64,000 nucleotides of DNA, taken from Phanerodontia chrysosporium (taxonomy: Eukaryota > Basidiomycota > Agaricomycetes > Polyporales > Phanerochaetaceae). Location of the stretch: NCBI GenBank assembly GCA_001910725.1, contig MJGA01000001.1, positions 930,001-994,000 on the forward strand, written 5' to 3'. Of the stretch, positions 26,223 to 38,580 are shown piece by piece (position 1 is the first letter of the stretch; each line of letters starts with the position of its first letter). The position numbers were made by a program, and so were the translations under genes. Below the pieces are notes generated by a model. It was not told the DNA's origin, ran no database searches, and was given only the letters and a program-made list of their open reading frames with translations.

Positions 26223-26573
26223 GCGTGCCAAGCAGCGTGCTAACGTACGACGCGTCGAACTGAGGGCAGCCGAAAGGATACGGTCCAGGGCACCAGAAAC
26301 GGAGGGTCGAGGCGGGGGAGCACCAGTTCTCGAAAACCGAAACGCGTGCCTCTCGTGGCATCGTGCCCCCTGGTCGGGCGACAAGCGCTGTGGGGCCGCC
26401 GGATTCGGTGATGCCGCTCCCAGACTTTCCATATGGAGGTCTCTACCCCAGCGGTACCGGCGACCTGCCGGCCTGATCCGCCCCCGCAGTCAATCGAGCG
26501 CCAGCCGTCATAAAGGGTGCGTTGCCCCCAGTCGAACGACTGTCAACGCGTCGTCTCCCTCCCTCAGACCACC
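26223..26573. promoter_or_regulatory. Divergent promoter, bromodomain gene / aspartic protease
   Basis: The 351 bp between head-to-head start codons. A long open frame crosses it on the minus strand as far as 26432, but it is Arg/Pro-rich and not conserved-looking. Confidence 0.5.
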
Positions 26574-28058
<1,485 letters not shown>

Positions 28059-28482
28059 CTGCCTAGCTGCATTCTCGCGTCAACTCGTTGTACTGCCCTC
28101 CTGTGATTACCGCTCGACATACGTTATGGACACTCGCATAGTCGTCGCAGTTCTTTCTTTGTCGCTGTACCATTAGTGTCAAATTCCCGGATCCATTCCT
28201 CCACTCCATGTTCAGGATGTTTTGTAATTTCTATGTTCAATGTCATTTGTTCAATGCCCTTGCTGTTGGCATGTGAAACTAGAACGTTGAGCGCTGAGCA
28301 GGAGTGATGACGCCGTTCTCGACTGTTCCAATTGACGGCGAACTGTATGTCGGCGAGAGCCTGCTACCATCCGTCTAGAGCTACGTTCTCTTGTCTCGTG
28401 CAACTCAATGGAAGAACGGACGACCGCTCAATCTTCTATCTCTTAATCTCTTGAAGTCGTGCGACTACCCGCGGACCCTAGT
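28059..28482. other. Intergenic: protease 3' end and promoter of WD40 gene
   Basis: 424 bp with no conserved coding sequence. It is A+T-richer just after the protease stop, as in a 3'UTR. Confidence 0.4.
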
Positions 28483-30555
28483 ATGTCAGACTTCTTCAAA
28501 CCATTGGTACCGGAAATCCCGCTTTCGTACAAGCATTCGTTGCGGTGGAAGAGATCTCTACTCTCCTCCTCGATCACGCAACCATTGGACAGGGTGAATG
28601 TGTTGGGAGATGAGAGTACAGGTCACACAGGGTATGCTCATTCCACAAGTCCTATTTCACGAGGTGATACTCAACTTGCAATTGTACGTGCAGCTGCGTG
28701 AATGCCCTTAGCTGGGCAAAGGATGGGGAAGTGTTACTGAGCGGGGGGATGATACTACGTGAGTCTTGCTCGACTGAGCCCTAGACCAATGGTTGAATGA
28801 CCGTTATAGTGTGCGCGTATGGAGGATTGATCCTTCGCACGATACACAGGAGTACCCGTTCGTGTGCGACGCTGTCATTCGGACGGGACATCGCGGAAAT
28901 ATCTTCAACAACCAACTCCTTCCCCACTCATCACGCATGTAAGCCAATGCTTGCGTTGTGCGAGCGCAAGAGCTCAACATAATGCTCCATACAGTGCTAG
29001 CGTCGCCCGAGATGGTCAAGTACGCATATCTGACGTCGGCGATGTTATGGACCAGTCCGTTAGCGGGCGCGAGGTCGTGTATACACCAAGACAGACGAAC
29101 ATCCGCGTGCTGAGGTGTCATGATGACTCAGTGAAAAGGATTATTACAGAAGATAGTCCAGACGTGTTTTTGACGGTGTCCGAGGTTCGTACGAAGGGCA
29201 TACAGTCTACACTTCTTGCTTACCTCGTCATAGGATGGGACTGTCAGACAGCACGACCTTCGAACACACCATGTTTGCTCGGATGGCCAATGTCCGACCC
29301 CTCTCGTACATATGAAGCACTCGCTCTCGACGATCTCCCTCTCGCCCCTTACCCCTTACCAGTTTGTGGTCGCTGGCGAGTCTCCTTACGTGAGTACTCT
29401 ATTGACGATATTACTCACGTGGTTTTTGACATACCATAGGGCTACCTCTTCGACAGGCGCCATTCTTTGCGCCACCTACGATACGAATGGGGCATGTCCT
29501 TGGAGAAAGATAGCGCAACAACCTGTGTTCGACGCTTCGGTCGCCAATCAACAGGCCCTAGCGAGAGGCGGGACCTGGAGCATATCACCGGCTGCAGAAT
29601 GGCTAGCAGCAATGGACACGAGGTATCGTTGCTTCGCCGCTTAGTCTGCAACGTCCTAAGTATTAATGGCTTGTAGGTTTTGCTGTCATACAGTTCAGAC
29701 GCTGTGTATCTGTACTCAACCCATGATGACCCACACGTGAAGCATAAGGAGAGGGCCACGTTACACCCGAACAAGCGTATGCGGCCGTCGACGCCACCAT
29801 CCGAGTCAAGAGACTCTCGGCCAAGTGTCCCAGGGTCGTCAATATCCGATAGCTTGATGGAGCAGGATATCGATCGCTTCATGGACGATGAGATTGACGA
29901 AGACGTAATTATAGAGACGGAAGAAGATGAGGAGCATCGCAGAGAGTCAGGCACAGGGAGGACGACGATGACGACGTGAATGAGGAGGGTACGACGCGGG
30001 ACCTGATGTTTTATCCAGACGTCCCCGTGGTCATGCCACGAAGCCGTTATGCCGGCCATTGCAACGTGGAAACCGTGAAAGATGGTACGTGTCAAAGGAA
30101 GTATTCCTCTGGACAGAGATTGACCTCCTTTACAGTGAACTTCCTTGGACCAGAAGACCAGTTCGTTGTATCTGGTTCTGACGACGGTCACTGGTTCATA
30201 TGGGAAAAGTCTACCGGTCGCCTTCGCGACATTCTCGAGGGCGATGGCTCAGTCGTGAATGTGATTGAGGGACATCCCTATCTTCCACTGGTGGCCGTCA
30301 GTGGGATCGATACGACCGTCAAGGTGAGTGTCTTCTGCGACTCGGCAGTTGTCAGACGTACTAACGTATGGCTCTCAGCTGTTTGCGCCTGCACACGGTC
30401 CACGATCATTCTCGAGGTTAGATAACGCTGACAACATTATTCAGCGCAATGCAGAGGCCGCCTCGTCGCGCGTAGGTCTGACAAGACTGGTTGTGTACGC
30501 GGAGCTGGCCCGCAGGATGGGTTTGGACACTGGGGAGCAATGCGTAAACCAGTAA
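28483..30555 (+). CDS. WD40-repeat protein, DCAF8/WDTC1-like (DDB1-CUL4 adaptor family), two one-base frame breaks
   Basis: The start is MSDFFKPLVPEIPLSYKHSL at 28483. WD-type blades follow: GHTG then CVNALSWAKDGEVLLSG, GHRGNIFNNQLLPHSSRIAS, LRCHDDSVKRI, SEDGTVRQHDLRTHHV and YLFDRR. An acidic/disordered insert separates these from the last blades, VNFLGPEDQFVVSGSDDGHW and GHPYLPLVAVSGIDTTVKLF. This split propeller with an acidic insert is typical of DCAF8/DCAF6-type CUL4 substrate receptors. The C-terminus is LARRMGLDTGEQCVNQ. One base is missing in the G-run at 28743-28748 (SGG/DDT junction) and one near 29957 (before an Asp run). Adding a base to each run restores the conserved frame in both cases. 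The ubiquitin-ligase role is inferred from the family. Confidence 0.8.
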
Positions 30556-31498
30556 GAAGGGCGAGCATCTTCATGGAATATGTATTGTGCTTGAGTACGG
30601 GATTCGGTGTAATAATGTAAAGTATGAAGTCTGGCTCGTGTGCGTGGCCCGGATATCTTCCACAGGCGAGCGCCTTATACACGCGTCTCCAATCTCGATG
30701 TCGTCTCTTCTGCAACTCCTTTCGCTCCTTCACCTTGTTTGCTTCCGTGGCCATTTAAACAGCTCGCAGACGCATGCAATCACGGATGGGGCTGTTGAGG
30801 GAGATGCTTGACGAGTCAAAGACGATCTTTATTTGCGAAAGAGTGGGAAATGGGGAATTTATGGCAGACGCCCCCTCTTGCTCCTGGACCACAGTGCCTT
30901 GAGCTGTGATCGCTTCTGCCGAGGTCGACAGACCCAATGTCGTCTGTCCTGCCGGTCTTTCACCGTTGAAAGTATACTTTTCCTCAATTCGCCGGCTCGC
31001 TGCACAGGGCGTTGCGTTCCTCAAGATCGGTTTCCTGTAAGTAGGTCATTATTCTATGCACACGCCTGATATCCACCCGAAGCGGTCTGCCGACAGTGTC
31101 CGACCCCTTTGGCGTTGTGAAGTGTCAGTCTACACGGCACAAGAAATCCTCTCAACGTCTGTCTGAGTCATCTGAAGACTGTCCGGCGCAGTCAAAGCTA
31201 TCGAGCCAGCACCCAAGCACGGGGAGCCCTTGATCCTGCCACTTTTCGCTCGCGCAACACGTAACACGGGCGTCCTGCTTGGCTACTCCCACCATCCTCT
31301 TCGGACTCTCTATCTTCCATCCCACTTTACGACTCGACACCAAGACGAGAGGCCTCGACATCTTTCGAGGTGACCTCGGAGGAACTTCAGTGTCGGTCTG
31401 TTTGGGCAAGACTAGCAAGTTGAACTGTCCTTGCTTCTCATCCCTTGCATCCTTGTTCTCAGAAACCTTTCCACAACTCCCACTCCCCCAGACCTAAC
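30556..31498. other. Intergenic region upstream of the CTK1-like kinase
   Basis: About 940 bp. It probably holds the WD40 gene's 3'UTR and the kinase's promoter and leader; a pyrimidine-rich tract runs 31440-31495 just before the ATG. A minus-strand open frame ending at 30755 has a good acceptor in front of it (near 31037) but no recognisable product. Confidence 0.4.
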
Positions 31499-34400
31499 AT
31501 GAGGAACGACGGTGCCTCCTCATTGCACAGGGGTCGGGGTGTGGACGAATGGCGGCCGGAGAATGACCGGTATGACCAGACTCAGTCCAAAGACAACTAC
31601 CGGCGTGGCGGGAGAGATGACTATGGCCCCCGTGACACGGATGCGTACGGGAGGGACTATCCTTCCAACAGGCAGTATTCGGACTCATACGATGATGACC
31701 CTCGTCCGACAACGTCGTATATGGACTCCTCTGGCAGGTCGCCGCCGGGCTACGACGACAGGGACATCGGCTGGAGCCGATGGACGCCGAAGGACAATCG
31801 TCAGAACCATCGGGGAAGAGGGAACATGGATTTCAACGACCGTTATAAAGATAACGGGCGGAAGGATGAGAACAACCAATTCAAGGAGCGGCGGCGGGAT
31901 AACGGCTGGGCTTCGAGGCGACGCAACAACGGGGAGGCGACGACTAACGCCAATGCTATTCCCCTCGGAGGCGGAGAACCACCACCACCTAGTGATGACC
32001 GTAACGGCGAGCCTAGCGGTTCGTGGCAGCCAAATGTCAATGGACGCAACGACGGCCAGAGAAAAAAGCACAAGAAAAAGAAGAAAAACCAAAACGACAA
32101 GCGCAACAATCGCGACTGGCGCAACGACGATGGTCACTTAAATAAGTGCGTGCGCTCTTCTTGCTCCTGTGGCCCTCTTGCAGACTTGTCACAGCTGGCA
32201 GAGACGGGAAGGGGGTGTGGTCTCGAACAAGACCCAGAGGCCCATGCGCAAGCCACAACGTCGGACGCCTTCAAGGTCGCGATCAAGATCACCTGCAGAT
32301 TCGTATTACTCGAGACGTTCCTCGCGTGGACGCTCTCGCTCTAGGTCTGTCGACAGTTCTCGATACAGGCGAAGAGGGGATAGTCGACCACCACGCAGTC
32401 GCAGCCCTGTGGATCGGTGGTCAGATCGCGATAGGGGTGGACGCCCTCAAGGCGGTATACGCCTTCTCCATCGCCTTCTCCTCCACGGCGATACAGAAGC
32501 TCAAGAAGCCCCCCACCACGACGAGGACGGTCTTGGGGCAGAACTCCGTCCACGAGGACCAGTGACAGCCGAAGCTGCAGTCGCAGCAGAACTCGCAGTC
32601 GCAGCAGGAGCGTCACCCCAGAACGCGACCGGCCTAAAGCAGTGCATAGACTGCCAGCAGCCACGTCACTAGAAGACGTCCGAAGATGGGTTGATGTGCC
32701 GTCCAAATCGCCCCTCGTCGCTTCCAGCAGCGCAATGGTGATGGTCAACAAAAACTTACCAAGGCAGAAGTGAGTGATATCATAAACCACAGACTACCCA
32801 GCCTCTCATATCTACTGTAGCGCAGGGCTCAGCGGAAGGCTGAAAAGGAAAGGGAGAAGGAGCGTGATCGAGAGCGAGAGCGAGAGAAGGACAGGGCGAG
32901 TGAGCCATCCAACAACTCGAAGATGATGCCACCACCGCTAGTACCCTCCTCTGGCGGTTCTGGGCGCGAGAGCCACCGTCTTCCTTCTCTGGTGCCGAGT
33001 CGCCTCTTTCATCCCGCAATACGGGAAAGCCGAAGAACGCAGGGTTCAAGCCGATAGGGCAGCCGAACGCGTCGCTCAAGCGTTTCTTCCCTGGGGACGA
33101 TGACGATGAGCCAGACCTTGCGCCACCACGGTCGTCGACTGTTTCGACACATGTCAGTCAGGCGTCGCTGGCCAGCACATCCCATGACCGCTCCGTCTCT
33201 TCCTCCACGGCTGAAGAAATCACGAGGGTTGAGACATCTTCCCATCCTCAGCAGAACGGCAAGCACATACACTCTTCACGGATCGAGATACATACCGGCC
33301 AGAGACCAGGACCGCCGGCAGATACCCATAATCAGAGCCATATTCCGACACCAGCCACGCCTTCTCCTGTGCCACATGTACCATCGCAGTTTTCTACGGA
33401 CGAGCAGAGAGCACACCGCGGCATACATTCTCCACAACCTGCACCCCCGCCGGCCGTACCGCTAGATGTTCCGCTGCATGTCAAGCGCGCGATGGCACAG
33501 CAGCCTCATACGCCTGCCGTGACTCGACCCCCCACTCCGGAGAAAACAACCGAAGAGCTGTACTCGATAGTCAGCCAGGTCGGTGAAGGCACATTCGGCA
33601 AGGTATACAAGGCCAAGAACACGTCGACAGGGAGGTTCGTGGCGCTGAAGCGGATACGAATGGAGACAGAGCGCGATGGCTTCCCCGTGACGGCCATGCG
33701 AGAGATCAAACTGCTACAGTCCTTGCGGCACGAGAACGTCGTCCAGCTGTACGAGATGATGGTCTCAAATGGTCAGCGTATTCGTTTGCATATATGCGCA
33801 TATACTCACTCTACTCTAGGCTCTGTCTTCATGGTATTCGAGTACATGGATCATGACCTCACAGGTGTCCTGTCGCAGACGCAGTTCACCTTCAGCAATG
33901 CCCACTTGAAGTCACTGTGCCAACAGATGCTTGCCGGCCTGGCGTACTTGCACCACAAGGGTGTGATACACCGCGATATCAAGGGATCCAATATCCTGGT
34001 GAACAACCGTGGGGAGCTCAAGCTCGCAGATTTCGGGTTGGCGCGATTCTACCAGAAGCGACGCAGGAGCGATTATACCAACCGTGTCATCACGTTGTGG
34101 TACCGTCCCCCTGAGTTGCTGTTTGGTACGACAGTATATGGCCCGGAAGTTGACATGTGGAGCGCAGGGTCTGTATCTTCCCTCCATCATACGTTTTCCC
34201 ACTGCTGACACTACAGCAGGTGCATCATGCTGGAGCTCTTCACGAAGAAGCCAATCTTCCAAGGCAACGATGAAATCCATCAGCTGGACGTCATGTACAA
34301 GATTCTTGGGACTCCCACGACTGAGCGATGGCCCGGAGTGAACAGTCTGCCGTGGTTTGAACTCGTGAAGCCGAAGGACGTTATCCCCAACCACTTCAGG

Positions 34401-34754
34401 GAGCTGTTCCAGAAGTAAGTTCATCACGGCTCAAACCAACCTTGCCGTGTCTCTAACAGCTTTGTGCAGGTGGCTCTCTCCCGCTGCGCTTGATCTTGCT
34501 GAACAGCTCCTGGCGTACGACCCTGCACAACGGGCAACGGCTGCTCAAGCCTTGGAAGCCCCGTATTTCAACCAAGAGCAGCCAGCCGCGGAGCGGCCTG
34601 TCGGGTTCGTACTGAACCAAGCATTTGTACTGGCTTTTCTCTGACTTCTACTCTCAGGTTGGCGAACCTCGAAGGCGAGTGGCATGAGCTCGAGACGAAG
34701 CGCGAACGTGCCAAGAAGCGACGCAAGACAGAAGGCAGCGGTACCACACAATGA
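31499..34754 (+). CDS. CTK1: CTK1 / CDK12-type RNA polymerase II CTD kinase with RS-rich N-terminus, two one-base frame breaks
   Basis: CTK1/Lsk1/CDK12 kinases phosphorylate Ser2 of the RNA polymerase II C-terminal domain during elongation. The product is roughly 850 residues. The first ~220 (MRNDGASSLHRGRGVDEW, then Asp/Arg/Gly-rich and a KKHKKKKKN patch) are disordered. An Arg/Ser domain like that of CDK12 follows (SRSRSRSPADSYYSRRSS). A coiled/charged stretch (EKEREKERDRERERE) precedes the kinase: GEGTFGKVYKAKN (glycine loop), PVTAMREIKLLQSLRHENVV (PSTAIRE-like helix), HRDIKGSNILV (catalytic loop), LADFGLARFY and VITLWYRPPELL. The end is KKRRKTEGSGTTQ. Frame breaks lie near 32455 (RS domain) and 32963, both G runs, with the conserved-looking frame resuming one base away. 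The kinase domain itself is intact over six exons. Confidence 0.9.
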
Positions 34755-34956
34755 GCAGCAACCCGCGTACGATTTTTATGAGCTTTCCAATCCTCTCGCT
34801 ATTCGGTATTGCACTGCACTGTATTACTGTTTTACATGTCGTTCGTCATCGCCGTTATCACTTTCCACTCCTCGATTCGTTCTGCTCTTAACCAGTTGTC
34901 GTCGTCGCTCAGACAGTACCCCGCTCCTCATCGTATCGCTGGACCCTAATATATAC

Positions 34957-36507
34957 CTACGCCTGCGCAGTGGCGAACTGTACGAGACCTTTCTCCTTCA
35001 GGTGCTGAACTATGGATTCGACCTACGATGGAGATGTGAGAGGGGCACGGTCTCAGAGAAATATTGGATGCTCACGTTCGCCGCCGTCATGCGGATCTGC
35101 ATGTCCCACCGCTTTGTGAAGGGGGCGCCAGTGTCTTCGGTCTCTTGCTCGACATCGCCAAGACCACCGGCCTTGCCCTGCGCATCGTCCTCATCACCCC
35201 CAGCGTCAAACCAGATGAGGCGCTCGACCTGGTCGATGGAGCCCTTGAGGCGGCCCTGCTCGATCATGCGACGCGCCATCGTCTCGCGGCGCCGGGGCGA
35301 GGTCGAGGAGCGCGCCAAGGCCACGGAACGTGATGTTGTTGTAGATCTTGGAGCTCGCGAGGAGGTTGTGCTCCATGACGGCGCGGTCAAGCACGGTCGC
35401 GGGGCCGGTGCGGCGGCTCGCGCCCGGATCGCCGACGTCGTCGTCCGCGGCGACGGCGACGCGGTCGCTGCTCGAGAGCGAGATCTTGGCGAGCTGGTGC
35501 GTCTTGAGCGTGGCCTCGAACTCCTTGATCTCCGCCGCGCGCAGGATGCGGTCGAGGAACATCTTGGAGAGGATGTTGAACGTCGGCAGCTCCGCCGTGC
35601 GCTCGTCTCGGCACAGCGAGGCGAGCACGCGCGAGCGGTTCGGGCCTGCGGGCGCAAGCACGGCGCAGGTCACTGCGGCGTTGCTTAATGGAGAGGTGAG
35701 TGGCGGGGCGTGGATGCACTGTGCTGTATCGTACGTACAGCATCTGTCTCCGCTCCTCCTCGTCAATCTCAGCGACATAGCTTAGTTCGTGGTATCGTGA
35801 CGCGGCCTCGAGGAAGCGGCGGGAGTAGTCGTGGATGCGAGCTTGGCAGAGCTTGAAGCCCAGAAGGAGCTCCCTGTCCTGGGTCGTGTGGACAAGGGAT
35901 GCGGCGCGATTATAGTATGTCTCTGCCTGCACCGAGTCCTCTTCTTCGAGTAGCAGCCGTACTATTCGGACATATACGCGGAGCTTGTCTTCGTCCGTCC
36001 TAGGCAGGCGGGCGTCGTAAGTAGTGGCGCGCAGCAAAGCGTGCGGTAGACGCACCTTTGGCCAGCATCGAGCGAGATGCCCATGAGCACACGAGCGGCG
36101 CCACTCCAGTCCTCCTCGCTCTCTAGTATGTCTGCGAGAATGAATCTCAGCGCGTTGACCTGCACAAGGGTCAGGACTCATGGGGTAGATGCGACTTTGG
36201 CTGTGCACTGACTTGCTCCTCGTGACTGACGAGCCTGGGCTGGACGATGGCAAGTGTCTCCTCTACAATCTGTTTCCTCAAGTCCGGTGGTAGCGCGCTC
36301 TTCTCACCCAGGACGCGAGCGAGCTCTAGGAGAACTTGTCTGCCCACAACGACATTGTCCTGGAGGACGGTGTCGACGATGGAGCGTACGTCGGGGGCGA
36401 TGCTGGCATGATCAGGTCTGGAGAGGACCTCTGTGACGAGGCTGAGGTAGGCGGGGCCCTTGTCCTTCTGTGCGAGACCAGAGATCTGTGCTAGCTTGGA
36501 TTCCATT
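34957..36507 (-). CDS. CSN4: COP9 signalosome subunit 4 (CSN4)
   Basis: CSN4 is a PCI subunit of the signalosome, which removes NEDD8 from cullins. The start is MESKLAQISGLAQKDKGPAY at 36507. Helical repeats include LRFILADILESEEDWSGAAR and YYNRAASLVHTTQDRELLLG. The family block is AVLAPAGPNRSRVLASL. The PCI part has KMFLDRILRAAEIKEFE and MEHNLLASSKIYNNITFRGL, then ARRMIEQGRLKGSIDQVERL. A last exon (GTGAGC donor inside TAAN) gives VESIVQHLKEKGLVQF, with a stop at 34957. Between LGALLDLAP and ETMARRM, around 35284-35294, the frame moves by two missing bases (or one extra) in a G/C-rich stretch; this belongs to the cluster of sequence errors. The gene is divergent from the hydrolase gene (210 bp). 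Confidence 0.9.
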
Positions 36508-36717
36508 TGGCAGGGCGGGGCAGAGAGCGATAATGGCGAGTCTCGGTAGGCGCGCGTGCAATGGCGCGTCGAGCACGTGGACGGGCACGTGGGATGCTCA
36601 TTACGCCACATGAATTCCGAGGCCGGGTTCCGAAGCGGGCGACGCGCCGCCTCTCGCTGTTCTCATGATGGGGCGTCAGCATGCGAGACTTTCTCTCCCT
36701 CTTGCCACCGTGCAAGC
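36508..36717. promoter_or_regulatory. Divergent promoter, CSN4 / alpha-beta hydrolase
   Basis: The 210 bp between two head-to-head ATGs, holding palindrome-like CACGTG words (36573-36598, GCACGTGG and GCACGTGG repeated). Confidence 0.5.
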
Positions 36718-38028
36718 ATGCAGCCAGCCACCGCTGACCCCGACCTCGACGCCAGGAGACGCCATGTCGCCCGCCAGAAGCTGATCACCTACTTCCTGCG
36801 CGTCCCCTACTGGGCCTTCCACGCCCTCCCCAAGGCGAACCGCCCCCATCCCGAATGGACTCTCGAGCGCGTCGTCCGGCGCAAAGTCATGGTCACCAAC
36901 AACCGCATCGCTACGCTGTGAGTCCTGCACGCACCGCTCGTCCAAAGCCCTCGTGCTGACCGTGTGTGCAGCGCTCGCGTCAAGGACCACCCTACCTATC
37001 GCGCTCTCGAGACCGGCCCCGGCATCAAGGGCTTGTGGATCAAGCCAACTCCACACCTCATTGTCGGAGAAGTCAAGCGATGGGCTGACAACGCCAAGGT
37101 CGACTGCGTGCCTATTCCTGCGTACTGGCAGGAGAAGGAGGGGGTTGATCGCCTCATGGGTGTGCCACCAAAGCCTGGAGAGAAGGTCCTCTATCATCTT
37201 CACGGCGGCGGCTACATCGAATTGTCAGCCCATCCCAGTGATGGGACAGCCAACATCCCACACGGCATCATGCAGCACACTCCCATCGAACGGTCCTTCA
37301 ATCTCGAGTATCGCATCACTGAAGAGCCCGGCATCAACCCGTTCCCTGCGGCCCTCATAGATGCAGTCGCAGGATACAACTACTTGATTCAAGACGTTGG
37401 TCTCGCGCCAGAAGACATTGTCCTCGAGGGGGACTCTGCAGGAGCCAACCTCGCACTGGCTCTGGTCCGTTATCTGGTGGAAAATGCAGACAATGGGTCG
37501 GTCAAGCTGCCAAAGGTCCCTGGAGCACTGGTTCTGTCCTCGCCATGGGTGGACTTGAGCTCTCCTAACCTGCCGAGGGAGTCAGAGCTACGGAAGTATC
37601 TCTCCGTGTACAGGAACCGACGCACGGACTTCATCAATGTCACCGGCAAGGGCAATGCGCACAATACCAAGCTTGTCTTTGGACCGCTGGGCGTGGAAGC
37701 AGGAGAGTCCAACCGCTACTTGTCCCCTGCTTCGACTTCGCCAAAGCTTGGCAAGGTGTCCTTCAAAGGCTTCCCCCGCACGTTCGTGGTATCTGGAGGC
37801 GCCGAGGTACTCGTTGATCAGATTTACGTGCTGGTGGCGCGTATGAGAGAGGACATGGGGCTGGATATGGTGGAGTTTCTCGAGCAGCCGAACGCGATGC
37901 ACGACTTCTTGACCTTCCCTTGGCACGAGCCCGAGAGGACAGAGTCACTGAAGCGTATCGCCAAGTGGTTGTTCCCGAACTATGCTCAGACGACGCGTAG
38001 CTCCTGGATCCCTCGCGCGAGATTATGA
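36718..38028 (+). CDS. Alpha/beta hydrolase-3 family esterase/lipase (HSL-like)
   Basis: The product is about 420 residues in two exons, with one intron near 36919-36971. It starts MQPATADPDLDARRRH at 36718. The oxyanion-hole motif HLHGGGYIELSAH, the nucleophile elbow LEGDSAGANLALAL (GDSAG), a likely acid in SGGAEVLVDQ and the histidine in QPNAMHDFLTFP make up the hormone-sensitive-lipase-type catalytic set. No signal peptide is seen, but the N-terminal stretch ITYFLRVPYWAFHAL is amphipathic and might touch membranes. Related fungal enzymes hydrolyse short-chain esters or act in secondary metabolism; the substrate cannot be told here. The frame is intact, in contrast to the flanking genes. 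Confidence 0.88.
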
Positions 38029-38580
38029 ATACCCAGACTATACCAGTTCGTATGCATAAGAATATACGTGCAAAGCCTTGGTGGAATGGAAGGATACGCT
38101 AGTAGTAACGACAGCGGTTGCCTAAATGAGTAGCCATCAACGGAGACACGGACTTGGTTACGGGTCGCGGGCAGACTTTACTGCTCCCTTTCGCATTACT
38201 TTCTCCCTCTTTCTTTCGCGGGTTCGGCGACCCTGTTGATATTGACACGGCTGCCACGGTTGTCCTGGGGATCCTGTGAGGTACGGCTGATACGCATCTC
38301 TCCTGTCAATCTTCACATCTCTGTTAACCGCCTTGACCCCCTCCCCTGACCGTTTTCCTCCCGCAGGCTGCTACGCTTGCTCTTGCTAAGCCGACGTCCA
38401 TCCTTTTCCTGTGCAGTGCATAATCCGCACCTGCTGCCTCTACCACCCAGCACCCGGCCACCACTAGTCCAGACGAGGCACCACAGACCTACACGTAATT
38501 TATTCGTATATTTCCTGCAGACGTGCTGCTAGTCCGCTGGGAACCCATTGTCTACATCCCTAATACCTTGTCGCTCCCTC
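38029..38580. promoter_or_regulatory. Upstream region of the WPYY/YP-repeat gene
   Basis: 552 bp rich in pyrimidine tracts on the plus strand (38180-38220 and 38330-38420), typical of strong fungal promoters and leaders. No coding sequence is recognised. Confidence 0.4.

Noticed and set aside
29976..29979. Overlapping stop and start (ATGA-like) in the WD40 gene, looking like coupled re-initiation
   Set aside because: The downstream frame begins inside an Asp run that continues the same protein; a missing G in the GGG run explains it better.
30755..31061. Possible small minus-strand gene (about 95 codons, good acceptor upstream near 31037)
   Set aside because: No homology-like features, no convincing first exon or ATG, and it lies in the kinase promoter region.
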